NCBI GenBank assembly: GCA_009829735.1
Contig: CM020618.1
Coordinates: 12,816,568-12,880,567 of the forward strand
Direction of reading: 5' to 3'
Source: Pyropia yezoensis
Taxonomy: Eukaryota; Rhodophyta; Bangiophyceae; Bangiales; Bangiaceae
Length of the DNA stretch: 64,000 nucleotides
How positions within the stretch are numbered: position 1 is the first letter of the stretch; each line of letters begins with the position of its first letter. A program made the position numbers and the translations under genes. Of the stretch, positions 1 through 10,800 are shown in pieces. Below the pieces are notes generated by a model. The model saw only the letters and a program-made list of their open reading frames with translations, was not told the origin of the DNA and ran no database searches.

Positions 1-582
1 TTCTTCGTCATAGCCTACGGCGAGACTTTTGACCGCGCGGACGAGTACGTGCGCTTGTCTCGATCAACCGTGGCGCTCTGCACGAAGCGTCTACTGGAGT
101 TTGTCGTCAAGCGCTTTTCGGGCGACTACCTGCGGCAACCTACGGACGCGGAGGTGGCGTCCATACTGGCCCGGAACAAGCAACGCGGCCTCCCGGGCTG
201 TATCGTATCGATCGATTGCACACACTGGCGGTGGACTGCTTGCCCCAAGGGCTTTCACGGCCTCTACCACAGCCACAAGAAGTCTCGGTCCGTTGTCACT
301 TTGCACACCGCAGCTCCCTTCGGCGGTGTCCAGCGCCGCGCGTGCTCAGGCGACGCGTTGCTCCACACCGACTCCAAAACGACCGACAGAGGGGCCACCA
401 CCAATATGCGGCAGCCGCCGTCTCGGCAGCCGCCGTTTAGGCGTCGGCTCCAACAGAAGGGAGCAGCTGCAACTGCTGACCACCGCCGTCGCGGCGAACC
501 GACGGCGCGGCACGGCGCCCAATGGACGGGCCGAGCTTGCGGCTTCCGTGCCCGACTGAGGGGTAGGGTGCCCGCCACATGA
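1..582 (+). pseudogene. PIF/Harbinger transposase fragment (DDE_Tnp_4 type)
   Basis: The frame is open from base 1, so the gene begins outside the window. The segment from base 1 to about 309 carries features of PIF/Harbinger (ALP1-like) transposases: an AYGETFDRADEYVRL block, a helix ending in YLRQPT, then GCIVSIDCTHWRW with the first catalytic Asp, followed by CPKGFHGLYHSHK. After about base 309 (RSVVTLHTAA) the family match stops abruptly. The expected segment with the second Asp is absent and the rest to 582 is unlike the family, so this is a truncation, deletion or intron boundary. The SANT-like gene on the opposite strand at 1.0-3.2 kb is the usual partner protein of this superfamily. 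Family call is firm; intactness is doubtful. Confidence 0.75.
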
Positions 583-1023
583 GACGGCGAGCGACGCAGG
601 CGGACCCTTTGTCTTCGTGTTGCGATGGCAAGAGATTTAGGAAAAAAAAAAGTCCCCTAGCCAGTGGGGACAAAAAATACACGTTTTCCAGCGCGACAAC
701 ATGGAACTACAACAAGCAGAAGAGCAACATTACAAACACCATGCGGCAGAAAGTGACCGCGTCGACCATCAGGTATCCCTCGACAACAAGGTGATTGAGC
801 GGCAAGTGCTCGCACATGCCGCTCAAACCATGATGCACGCCAAAAAGAGCCGTGCAGAGAAACAGGTACAATCAATGCGCCCCAAAAGGGCCGCACAGAC
901 AAGCAGGTGCATGTGGGGGCCGCGTATCAAAGCACACACATGCGGCGTTACGCCGCAAAACAAAACATGGCCAATGCTCGCAAAAGCGCGCAACTTATGC
1001 GCGTTACGGGCGTGACAGGCGCG
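583..1023. other. Spacer between convergent Harbinger genes
   Basis: No coding sequence is supported here. A short stem-loop (GTCCCC at 652-657 pairing with GGGGAC at 666-671) is flanked on both sides by A runs and lies between the ends of the two convergent genes, where it could mark 3' processing. Nothing else is seen. Confidence 0.4.
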
Positions 1024-3193
1024 CTACAGGGTCGCCGCGTTAGTCTTCCTGTCGGTCGGCTTGTGTTCGGCAGCGCCGTCGGTGGCCTCCGGTGCCACAC
1101 CCTCACCCGCGTCGGTGGCGTCGCCGCCGTCAGAGGCGGTCAGGTCGATGTGGATAGTCGGGGACGGCTGCGGCTGCGCCGCCCTCTTGGACACCGCCTC
1201 CTTGGTGCGCTGCGCCTTGGCACCGCGTGACATATTGCGCAAGGGAGGTGTGGCCAGCGCCTGGGGGAAGACGGCTGGCCAAGGCGCCAGTCGAGGAGCT
1301 TGCAGAGGAGCGAGGCGCGCGGGTTCAGCGGGCAGTGGCAGTGGGGGGTTGACAGTCGCCTGCTCCAGCAGAGCAGCCTCCGTAGTGCCATAGGACCCGG
1401 ACAAATGCAGGCCACCGGACGCCGCGCTCGCCGCGTGGTGCGCCGTAGGTTGCGCGGGGCAATCCGCGCCTCCTGCACAACCTGCACGTCCGAGTCGGAG
1501 TCCATCATGAGACGCGTCACAGGCGTGGGGTCCTTGTCCACTGCGCGTCGGCCCGCGGTGTCGCGCGTGTCGGTGGGGGTAGAGGTGCGCGTGAGCCCCT
1601 TCATACCGCACCGAACGCGGACGCGCACAGGCGTCACGGCTGCGCTGCAGCTGCTGCTGATGTCGGTCACACCTCGGGTGCTGGTCGGTGTGCGCGCAGC
1701 ACGAATGGCCAAGCGCTTCTTGCGGTAGGGCTCACTCTCATCGTCGCTGGCCGAGTCGTCCCCGTGCTTTTCCGCCGCCTTCCCCAGTAGCACCATCGTC
1801 TGCCGCTTCTTAAAGACCGCGGTCGCCGCGCTGTCCGCCATATGAGGGCTGAAAAAAAACGCGATCTGGGCGCGCGCCGCAGCCGAGCGCGCGATACTCT
1901 CGAGAGCGTCGGCGCTCTTGGCGCTCTCCATGGCGGCGGCGCGTGCCACCGACCGCGCCTCACTGCGATCGCGCTTGGCCGCCTTGACTCCCAACGGCGC
2001 GGGTGCGTACGCGCCAGTCTTAGGAGGCGCTTTCACCATCACGTCCGAGTCTTCCGCGCCAGACTCCTCCGCGGATGCCAGAGACGGAGGCGGCGGCGGC
2101 GGCAGCGGGGTCGCGTCTGCCGCGGCTGCCCCGCTGAACTTGTCCAGGTGACGGAGCGCCTTCCAGCAGCCCACAAAGTCGCATGTCGCCTCCTTGGGCT
2201 TGCGAACGCAAGACTTACCCTTCTTCTTGTCCTTGTCGCGGTCCTCGCGAACGCCCGCGTACGCGCCCATGCCGTATATAACCGCCGTGGCGGCGCTGAT
2301 CAGGCCCTGTTCTTCGAGGTTGCCAGTCAGGTTCTGGTTGCGGACGCGGCGATAAGCGTCCTTAAACGCGTCCACACCCTGCGCAACGGTTGGCCAGCGC
2401 CCTTCCAGAGCCCGCGCCGTCCACGACACCTGGTTATCCGGCAGGTCCTTCTCGCCCACAAGGATCTTGTACGCATGATACACCTTCATCCACAAGTCCG
2501 CCTTTGTCTGGTCGGCTCCATTGCTGTTGTCCACCACCACCGCCGCGTACGCGCGAGCTAGGGCGCAGTCCTCAGCCTCAGTCCATGAGCGCCCAGAGCC
2601 CATACCTCCCGCCGGCGCCTCGTTATTCCCGTCACCCTTGCGCTTCCTGCCGTTGGCGCGATTCTTGCGCGCCAGAACGCGAGAGTAGGTCACTGCCGGG
2701 AGGAACCCGGACGAGGGTCGTTCCCCCTCCAGCGTGACGGCCCTTCGTTGCGGGGATAGCCTCTGTCCCTGCGCGTCGGGTCCTGCGCAAACCCCTGCTG
2801 CGGGGGGTCGTGCGGGTCGAACTGCCGCTCCGACGAGGGGCCCTGCGGCTGGAACTGCCGCGGTGTCGACGACGGTGGACCTTGCTGCAAATGCCACCGG
2901 CCGTTCGGCAACGGACGCCCTCGCCCGGCGAACGGCTGGCCGTCGAAACTGGTCCCACGGCCGCCAGAGTAAGGCGGCCTCGGCGTAGGTGGCCGGGGCG
3001 GCAGCGTTTGCGGGTTGTAGACTTCGTGTGGCGGTGGCGTCGACCTCCGTCCGTGGGGCTCCGAAAAGGACGAGGGCTGTTGCGGCCTCAATTGTCGCGG
3101 CGTTGCAGGCCTTTTCCGTGCTTGGTCTCGCTCCGAGTACCCTTGCCCGTCGAAGCCGCGCTGCTGCGGCGGCGGGAGACCCTGGTACTTGTG
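1024..3193 (-). CDS. Myb/SANT-like DNA-binding protein, probable Harbinger ORF (exon structure uncertain)
   Basis: The core is a trihelix/SANT-like domain on the minus strand at about 2603-2330, starting GRSWTEAEDCALARAYAAV and continuing through a second helix with QVSWTARALEGRW. It is followed by a DFVGCWKALRHLDKF block (about 2180-2135), as in plant NAM-associated or Harbinger Myb-like proteins. Downstream is an acidic/basic region and an Ala-rich helix. A different frame (2690-3193) encodes a Pro/Gly/Arg/Gln-rich disordered segment that begins just after a TAGCAG splice-acceptor-like site at 3194-3199. The last about 130 codons read more naturally in the frame ending at 1024 than in the one ending at 1140. 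I therefore infer introns or frameshifts at both ends. In this superfamily the protein binds element ends and assists nuclear import of the transposase. Confidence 0.55.
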
Positions 3194-3199
3194 CTGCTA

Positions 3200-3937
3200 G
3201 TCCCTCCCTGAAGGAGTCCCGTGGTCCAATGGTCCCTGCGCGTCCACCGGCGCCGTCAGTTGTAACCGCCCAGAGTCTTGCGCAGTAGGCAATGGGCGCG
3301 GCTGGGAGCTCCCCGCGTCGCCGCGCGACTGTCGCCCAAACTAGAACACCAGCAGGCGCGGCCCACTCCAAAGCAGCCTCACCAGACGCCATACTTGCTC
3401 ACGGCCCGACACAGGGCCGGTCGCCCGCCGGCGCGCCTCGTACAACAGCCCAGGGGGGGCCGCCCAGGGGCAAGGACAGGTTGCAGGGCAAAGGGGGTGG
3501 TTTTCGTCAGCGTAGCGGGAGAGCCTGCACATGTGACACAGGCGCTCACCTCGGGGTCGATGGGGCGGCCAATCCTCGTCGCCGCCACCAGCAGACGCCA
3601 TTATTCGTTGCTTATGTAGCTGCGGACGACGGTCTGTCGCGTTCCAGAAGCGACACGGCCAAGCGGGGCGCCGGGCCGCGCAGCTGCACGAGACGCACCT
3701 CCCGAGACACCACCACAGCCAGAGAGAGGTGGAGTGCCCAGGAGGGCACCAAGCCGCCCCCGCAATGACAGCGTTGGCGGGGCAGCTACCCACCAAGGTA
3801 GCACTTGAGGGGGGCGGCTCAGGAAAAGGCTGGAATGGGAGAGGCAGTCCTGGGGTAGGAGCGCTGCTGCGATATGGGACAGGCGGTTGTCGGGGAAGGT
3901 GTGATGATTCTTGCGGCAGTTGGCTCGTCGTAGGCGC
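3200..3937. other. Unassigned sequence left of the LTR array
   Basis: Open frames exist on both strands, including a minus-strand frame with a C-x2-C and C-x3-C cysteine pattern near 3500. None has a recognisable domain or a convincing start. It may be upstream sequence of the SANT-like gene. The stretch ends at the TCCAG duplication (3938-3942) of the LTR array. Confidence 0.4.
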
Positions 3938-3942
3938 TCCAG

Positions 3943-4307
3943 TGTAGCACAATAGGAATCCGTCGCACGTCCACTCTCAGGGAACACTCACCAAGGGGGA
4001 TCGGCACCAACGTCACCGGGAGGCCAAGGTTGCTGTCCTTGGAGCGCAAGCCACGGGACCAAGATGGGAGCCCAAATGGGAGGGGTTTGTTGTTCTACCT
4101 TGGCCGGCGGTGGATTCGCCACCGGCCCCCTCGTTATAAACCCTCGGAGACACTACTAACTACCCTCTCCACCCCAAGATGCAAGTCCCTCTGGTCATAC
4201 GTAACTTATAGATACCGTGACCAGTACGGACTCTCAAATTGAAAGTTAAGGATTAGAAGTAGCCCCCCTAATATTAGGGTCACAATACGGACAACCATAT
4301 TGCTACA
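3943..4307 (-). repeat. LTR 1 (3' LTR of unit I)
   Basis: 365 bp with perfect terminal inverted repeat TGTAGCA/TGCTACA. It is preceded by TCCAG, matching the five bases after LTR 3. It has a TATA-like box on each strand: TTATAAA at 4134-4140 on the plus strand and CTATAAG at 4205-4211 on the minus strand. It differs from LTR 3 by very few bases, for example one substitution in the AACGTCACC/AACATCACC stretch, so the insertion is recent. Confidence 0.92.
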
Positions 4308-4319
4308 TATCCCCCCCTT
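4308..4319 (-). promoter_or_regulatory. Polypurine tract of unit I
   Basis: On the minus strand the bases abutting the 3' LTR read AAGGGGGGGATA, a typical plus-strand-DNA primer site for reverse transcription. The copy next to LTR 2 (18965-18976) has a shorter G run. Confidence 0.7.
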
Positions 4320-4893
4320 AGATTCGGCCCGTCCTCGGGTCGAGTTGCATTCGGGTTACCGAATGTAAGTGGGTCGCGTGACTGTTTACCCGTCGGGTGG
4401 GGCTTTGCGCCCCGTCGCGACAGACACCCCTTTTCGAGGTTGTCCGAGGGGGGTGCCCCCCTTTGTGTGGTACACACACGATCCGTTTTCCGGACCGTTA
4501 ATTTCCCGATGCGGGTTTTTGTTCACGACCCCCCTTTCCGAGGGGTGGTGCAAGCGGATCCGCCACCAGGTGCCTGGTGGTAGGGGGGCCCCTCTCGTGT
4601 GGACGATTGAGTGGGGGGCGGGGGCTGCGCGCGTTGCGTGGGGGCGGTTGGGGGTGACCCCCCTTTGCTTACCCCGTGTGTGGGGGTGGCCCCGTCCCGC
4701 CCAGGTGCCTGGGTGGAGCGCGTTCGTAGCCCCGTGGGGCGTGGGTCGACCCGCGTGTTTGTGGCGCTTCTCGTAGCCGTTTGTGGTCATAAGCGCGGGT
4801 GCCCGCGCTTTCCTGGCTCGTCCCGGTTATCCCACCGTACCGGGTCGTAGCCGTCGACGGCTTGTGGGCGCGGGGGACTCCGCACCCGTTATC
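4308..4893 (+). other. Leader between LTR 1 and the antisense-side gene
   Basis: About 590 bases lie between the LTR and the first ATG of the plus-strand gene. They are rich in short G and C blocks and have no supported coding frame. If the plus-strand TATA-like box in LTR 1 is used, this would be the 5' leader of the antisense-side transcript. Confidence 0.35.
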
Positions 4894-7341
4894 ATGTCCT
4901 ATCCCCAGGTGCTTGGAGAGGAGGAAGACCTCCTGATCGGGGAGGAGATGGAGGACGACGCGCCTGTCGGTCCCGACGCCGCGCGTTACGGGGTGAGCTC
5001 GTCTGACGACGACGGGCCTGCGGTGTCCGTCCGTCTGTCGGCCGGTGGACTGTCGTCCGTGTGCAGCGGCACGACGGTGCCGTCGGCCGGCGGTCAACCC
5101 GGCGGTCAACCGCGCGTGGCGGCTTCTACCCCCTCTCTGCCGGCTGCCCGGATGGAGCCTGGTGCCGGTGCCGGCTCACCGCAGCTACCTCAAGATGGTC
5201 CGCCCTGCGGCGGAGGTGGGGACCCGCAGCCGACTCCGGCTGGTCAAGGTGGTCCGGGTGTCCGGGCGGTGACTCCTCGAGGCGGTCCCGACGTTGACGC
5301 GGGTGGTGGTGGCGGTGCGACACCCGGTGCGGCGGGTCAAGACGGTGCGGGTGTCCGCACGGCCGGGGCTCCGGCTCCGGAGGCTGTCCAAGTGCCTTCC
5401 CCTTCCGAGGCGGGGGCTACGCCGACGGGTGGTGCCGGCGCCGGTACCGTACCTGCGGTGCCGCGGGTGTCGAGCGGTCAAGACGCTCCTTCTCCCATGG
5501 CGGTTGACACCGGGAGTTACTCCGGGCGGGCGCCCGCCCTTCTTCTTCCTCCTCGGCCTCGTCAATCTCCGACGTCGGCCCCTCTGCCGGTGGTGCGTCC
5601 CCCGGCGCCCCCGATTCTTCCTGGTCCTGCCCGGGTTGCCCCGTTGGGTGGCGGCGTCGCCGTGGCGGCGGGTCAACCCGCCATGTCGGTGTCCGACTTG
5701 GTGGCTCGGGTTCGAGGCCTCACGGTGCAAGAGTCGATGGAGTCCGATGGGCGTATGCGGGTGGACTTCCACCTGGTGCATCCCCGTGGAGAGTCCTCCC
5801 GGCGCGTCAAGGTGGACCCGAGCTGGGAGCGGGAGTTGGTGCGGCTGGTCAACCAGCCGAACGCGGTCCGGGTGGAACACCATTGGATCCTGAGTCAGCC
5901 GGACGACCGGCATGCGCAGCTCTGGCGCACCCGGGTGGGACGGGGTGAGGTCTACCTCGACCCCAACTTCGGGGTCTGCGACCTGATTGCCCCCGCGTTG
6001 CCGCGGGAGATTGACTACCCGGCTAGTGCTCGGGGGATTGCGGCGGCGGCGGAGCCGGTTGCGTTTGGGGAGACGGTGAGCCGTACCGGTCGGTATCCCG
6101 ACTTTGACTACTACCCGGGGGTACCCCCGTATCTGTCGTTGACGGCTCCCTACCCGCCCATGGCGGGGTTGAAGTCGGCGTCGAGTTGGCGACGTAACCA
6201 TGGTGTCATGGCGGATGCGTTCCGCACGGATATAACGTGTGCGTTGCAGACCGGCAACGGTCGTGCTCCGGTATACACTCCCGTGCGCCCGCCGCTATGG
6301 CAGGAGGGGTGGGAACCCGCCCCTGCTTTCCGGTTTGACACCGGCTCCTGCCTTCGCTACTTCGGGAGTGTGTTGGCCTCGCGACCGGTCCACCCGTTGC
6401 AGGGTACCTTCACCCTTGAGGTTACCCTCGGGCAGGCCTCATCCTTCTTGCTGTCCGTCCGCCGGCAGGGTCGTCTGTTTCATCTTCCGACGGGTGTCCG
6501 TCGGCACATCGCGCAGTTGGGCGTGGATCTGATAGCTGCTAAGACCGGGTTGGCCCGGGAGTTCGAAGCCCTGCTGGCTGTTCACGATGCCGTGAACTGG
6601 GCTGGGGTGTTGGCCCTTCCCCCGTACCGGGACCCGCAGGCTGGGGCTTCCCCCTTGCCTCGTCACTCGTTGCGTGTCCGGCGTACTCAGCCGGGTGAGC
6701 CTAGTTGCCATGGGTGGGCGTCCACCGAGGCCGTTCCTGACCTGGGTATTCCCATGGTTATCCATGACCCTCTTCAGGTCCTTGCTCCGTGGTTCGGTAA
6801 CCCGATGCCGGCGGCGGTTGGCCGTCGTCCCCGAGAGTGGGGCTCTGTGGGTGGGGAGCGTGAGGTGTCCCGTCGTCGGGCGGAGTACCGCCGTGGTTAC
6901 GGTGGAGCCCCTTCGGTAGGGTCCTACCGGGCCTCGTATCAGGTGCCACCGGCTCCGGTGGTAGCCGTGTCGGCTCCTGTGGCTCCTCTGGCTGCGCCAG
7001 TGTCACCTCCCGCCCCTGTCCTACATGACGGGGGTCCCCGTCTCTGGTATGAGGGCGTTGACGCCCTTGTTACCCGCGCAATGCGTGGGGGTCTCTCTGT
7101 TAGCTGGGGGGATATCCCCCCAGGTGCTGCGCTGGTTGGGTCAGCGCGTTGCTTCGGTGGCGTGCTGGACCGCCTCCAGAAAGCTCTGGAGGACGTGGAG
7201 GCTGGCCGCAGCACCCTCGTCCAGCTATGCACCGAGGTAACTCGGGTGGTCGACCGTCGTGACGTTGCCGACCGGTGGAGCACGGAGGTCTACGCGCTTA
7301 CGCGTGAGTGGCCTCCCTCGGGCAGTGGGTCTACCCACTGA
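4894..7341 (+). CDS. Antisense-side accessory protein of the LTR element (unknown family)
   Basis: An 815-residue frame on the strand opposite gag-pol; I chose the first ATG (MSYPQVLGEEED), though the frame stays open upstream to 4783 with a GTG. Residues about 20-300 are acidic then Pro/Gly/Ala-rich and probably disordered. Residues about 300-620 look globular (VDFHLVHPRG, WERELVRLVNQP, FGSV near 490, then LFHLPTGVRRHIAQL near 530). A Pro/Val-rich linker precedes a helical C-terminus of about 90 residues (DRLQKALEDVEAG). There is no zinc knuckle, protease or clear membrane segment, so it is neither gag nor a typical envelope protein. It converges on pol, stops 502 bases from pol's end, and has a relative in the LTR element at 42.7-47.7 kb. 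Function unknown. Confidence 0.75.
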   Translation: MSYPQVLGEEEDLLIGEEMEDDAPVGPDAARYGVSSSDDDGPAVSVRLSAGGLSSVCSGTTVPSAGGQPGGQPRVAASTPSLPAARMEPGAGAGSPQLPQDGPPCGGGGDPQPTPAGQGGPGVRAVTPRGGPDVDAGGGGGATPGAAGQDGAGVRTAGAPAPEAVQVPSPSEAGATPTGGAGAGTVPAVPRVSSGQDAPSPMAVDTGSYSGRAPALLLPPRPRQSPTSAPLPVVRPPAPPILPGPARVAPLGGGVAVAAGQPAMSVSDLVARVRGLTVQESMESDGRMRVDFHLVHPRGESSRRVKVDPSWERELVRLVNQPNAVRVEHHWILSQPDDRHAQLWRTRVGRGEVYLDPNFGVCDLIAPALPREIDYPASARGIAAAAEPVAFGETVSRTGRYPDFDYYPGVPPYLSLTAPYPPMAGLKSASSWRRNHGVMADAFRTDITCALQTGNGRAPVYTPVRPPLWQEGWEPAPAFRFDTGSCLRYFGSVLASRPVHPLQGTFTLEVTLGQASSFLLSVRRQGRLFHLPTGVRRHIAQLGVDLIAAKTGLAREFEALLAVHDAVNWAGVLALPPYRDPQAGASPLPRHSLRVRRTQPGEPSCHGWASTEAVPDLGIPMVIHDPLQVLAPWFGNPMPAAVGRRPREWGSVGGEREVSRRRAEYRRGYGGAPSVGSYRASYQVPPAPVVAVSAPVAPLAAPVSPPAPVLHDGGPRLWYEGVDALVTRAMRGGLSVSWGDIPPGAALVGSARCFGGVLDRLQKALEDVEAGRSTLVQLCTEVTRVVDRRDVADRWSTEVYALTREWPPSGSGSTH

Positions 7342-7843
7342 GGAGTGCTATTGTTTGTGCGGGAGAGGGCCCCGGCAACCCTTATGGTAGCCGGGTAGTA
7401 GTGAGTATAAACTCATCCCCTTTGGGGGCGTTGCTTGCCTCTGTTTGCTGCCCTGGGGAGTACCCCTTCTGGCTCAGTGGTGCCTTGCCTCCCGTCCAAC
7501 TTCTTCCGGTAGGTTCATGCTTGGGGAGGTCATCCTCCCTCACTTGGTGTCTTGGCTTGGGGAGGTCATCCTCCCGTGTAAGCTCCCTAGTTACTTCGAT
7601 ATTATCGGAGTTAGCCTTTACCTTTAAGTTAACTTATAAAGGTTCAGGTTTTACTTAGTTACCTAAGCTTAGCTCTACTTAGTTACTTAAGCTTAGCTCT
7701 ACTTAGTTACCTAAGCTTGGTTCGACTTAGAAACCTAAGTCCGATTTGACTTAGAAACCTAAGTCTGCCGTAACCATGTCACACCCTACTTAGTAGGTAT
7801 AAGCCTCACCCCCCAACAGCCGAAGTCGGTGTCGGTTGGGTTG
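7342..7843. repeat. Convergent intergenic region with palindromic tandem repeat
   Basis: This lies between the stops of the plus-strand gene and pol. It has two copies of GGGGAGGTCATCCTCCC (near 7535 and 7557), each itself partly self-complementary. It also has a tandem array of about 24-bp units at 7653-7764 built on ACTTAGTTACCTAAG and ACTTAGAAACCTAAGT, both near-palindromes. Unit I has five unit copies and unit III (22275-22362) has four. A role in ending both convergent transcripts is plausible but inferred. Confidence 0.7.
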
Positions 7844-10800
7844 TTACAGTAGGCGTCGTCGCCTCATGTAAGGCATGAGTAGTTGGCGGGGTATATTCGC
7901 CGCCTGTTCCCAGGTGGGTGAGTCGTATCCGACCCACATAACCTTGACGTACCAGGGTCCTGGTATGTCCGGGTCGGTGTGTCCGACCACGCTCTCTACT
8001 TGGTATGGAATCCCATCCGGTCCCACCGGGTCATCCGACCGGTGGGTTGTAAGAGCTTCATGTAGCAACCCAGCCGGTACCGGCTGAGGCTGTTCCGGCT
8101 TCGGAGCCGGTGTGACATCATTCATACTGATGCGTTGGATCTCCGTATCGGAGTGTAAGATAACAGAGTGGTCATCTCTGTGGAGGATCTGGTACGGTCC
8201 CTTGACCGGTTGCATAAGCTTGTTCCCTCGGAACTTCTGGTGTCTGATATAGACCCAGTCACCTGTTACCAGGGTTGCGTTGCGCACCCGTAGTCGGGCG
8301 TCGAAGTTCTTCTTATACCGAAGTTGTGTTCTGTCAAGGGCACCCTTGAGCTTAGGAATCATCCACGATAGCTTGGCCAACCAAGCTAGGTGGATGCGTT
8401 CGGCGGGTCGGCCCTTCGGTGTATCATACCGAGTGCACCTGCCGGGTGGCAGCGTCAAGTTACCGACGCCTAGTGGCATGACCCACTCCAGCGGAGCAAT
8501 GTTTGTGCTCCGATGTGGCCTGGCATTGTATGCCAGGGTGAGTACGGACAGAAGCCTGTCCCAAGTGTTCGTGTGCTCGGCCACGTAGCACTGTAGCATC
8601 TTGACGATGGTGCGGTTGAACCGCTCCACCTGCCCGTTGGACTGCGGGTGGTAGTCGGATGCCCGACGTGGTTCAATACCGAACATGCCCAGGACCTTAG
8701 TGCAGAATGCCGACGTAAGGTTTGCTCCGTTATCGGAGAGGAGTTGCTTCATGACTCCGTATGCACTGATCCAGTGGTCAACCACTGCGTTCATGATCGT
8801 GTATGCCGTATCATTCGGGATGGCTGCCGCTCTTGACAGCTTAGTGAAGCGGTCAGACATGACCAGGATGTACCTGTTCCCTTCTTCCGTTATCGGAAGT
8901 GGCCCGAGTATGTCGATAGCGACTTGCTCGTTGGGCCCATCAGGTGGGAATAGCTTCATGGCAGACGCCCGCCTATGTAGACTCATGCGGTTACGTGCAC
9001 AGGGGTGGCATCCCCTTACGTGGTCGACCACGTCGACGGCCATTGCTGGCCAGTAGAAGAACCTTCGCATTGCTGCGAACATACGTGAACCCCCCGGGTG
9101 TCCGGCTGTAGGGTTCTCATGTTCTCGTTTCATGACGGCTTGCCGTAAGGACACGGGAACCACGACTTGATGTCGTCCATCGGCGGGTGCCCGCCGGTAT
9201 ATGAGTCCGTCTTCGTTCTCGGAGAAGATGCCGGCCGTACCGGCCAGGAGGTTAGCACGATGACGTCTACAGTCATCGTCGTTGGCCTGTGCCTCGCGGA
9301 AGTCCGCGAGGGTCAATGGGCACGCAAGGTGTGCCATGGTATGGTCAGCCATACCCTGGGTAGCATTACCCACCATGCACACCGGTACTACCGGGATGTC
9401 CTCGTCCACCGGGCGGGTATCCCCGCTCGGGGTGTCGAGTCGAGACAACGCGTCTCCGAGGTGGTGGGTTGACCCAGCCTTATACACGGTGCGGTAGTCG
9501 TGCTCGGCCATCTTCAGCCTCCATCGGGCTAGCCTTCCATGGCTATCGGAATCCTTGTCACCAAGGTTGAGGAGCCATCGTAGGGGTTCGTGGTCGGACC
9601 TCACGATGAACCTGGAGCCCTCCAGGTATGGACGGAGCAGTTGCACTGCCCATATAACTCCGAGGCATTCACGCTCGGTGGCACTATAGTTCCGCTCAGC
9701 CGGGTTGAGTGTCCGGCTGAAGTATCCTACCGGACGTAGGTCCGGGATAACGTTATCGGTACCGATCAACGTCTCCCCCTGTAGCAGGGTGCATCCCACT
9801 TGTGTATCACACGCATCGACATCGATGACGAAGGTACCCCGTCTATGCGGTAACGCAAGGACGGGTGGGGCTAGTAGGGCTCGCTTCAGCGACTCGAATG
9901 CCTCCTCTTCGCTAGGCGAAGGGGGTTGGAGTACCTTGGGTAAGGTACTGCTCGTAAGAACCGTTAACGGTTTAGCTATCCGAGCGAAGTCCTTGACGAA
10001 CCGTCGGTATACATTGCACATTCCCAGGAAGCTCTTGAGCTGCGTCTGGGTGTTAGGGAACCGGGCATCCCGGAGTGCCCGGGTATTGGCTTCGAGTACC
10101 CCTAGTTTACCAGGGGTTATCTGGTGGCCCAGATACTCGACCGTCTGTTGGAAGAAGGCGCACTTCTTCAGACGCAGGGTTACCCCGGCGTTCCTCAAGA
10201 GGGTGAGTACCTCGTCAACATGTTGTACATGGTCATCCATGTTACGCGAGAAGACGATGACGTCATCGAGGTACACTAGGCAGTTACGCCACTTCACCCC
10301 CGACAGTATGATGTCGATAGCCCGCTGGAATGTAGCGGGGGCGTTGGACAATCCGAAGGGCATCCTTAGGAACTCGTACACTCCACTGTGACAGACGAAT
10401 GCCGTCTTGGGGATATCCTCGTCCGCCACCGGGATCTGCCAGTATCCGGCATTGCAGTCGATGGTGGTAAACACCGTAGCCTCCCCCAGGGAGTCGATGC
10501 ATTCATCCATCCTTGGTAAAGGGTATGAGTCCTTCTTGGTAACCAAGTTGAGGCGTCGATAATCGATGCAAAACCGAGGGGTTTGATCCTTCTTCGGCAC
10601 AATAACGACTGGGGCACCCCATTCCGACATCGAAGGTCGGATCACCTTAGCTTCACTCATCCTCTTCACTTCTCCATCAACGATCTCTCGTTGCATAGGT
10701 CCCGCTCGGTGCGGTTGTGAGCGGGCGGGTCGTGCGCCTGGTACCAGGTCTATACGATGTTGGGTTGCCCCAATGGTCCCCAAGGCCCCGCCTGTCCACA

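Noticed and set aside
4894..7341. Envelope protein at the env position
   Set aside because: The gene is on the opposite strand, and no signal peptide, membrane anchor or glycoprotein-like cysteine pattern is seen.
9705..10391. Plus-strand frame of 228 codons opposite pol (and its copy at 24303)
   Set aside because: Shadow of the intact RT region on the other strand; no independent motif.
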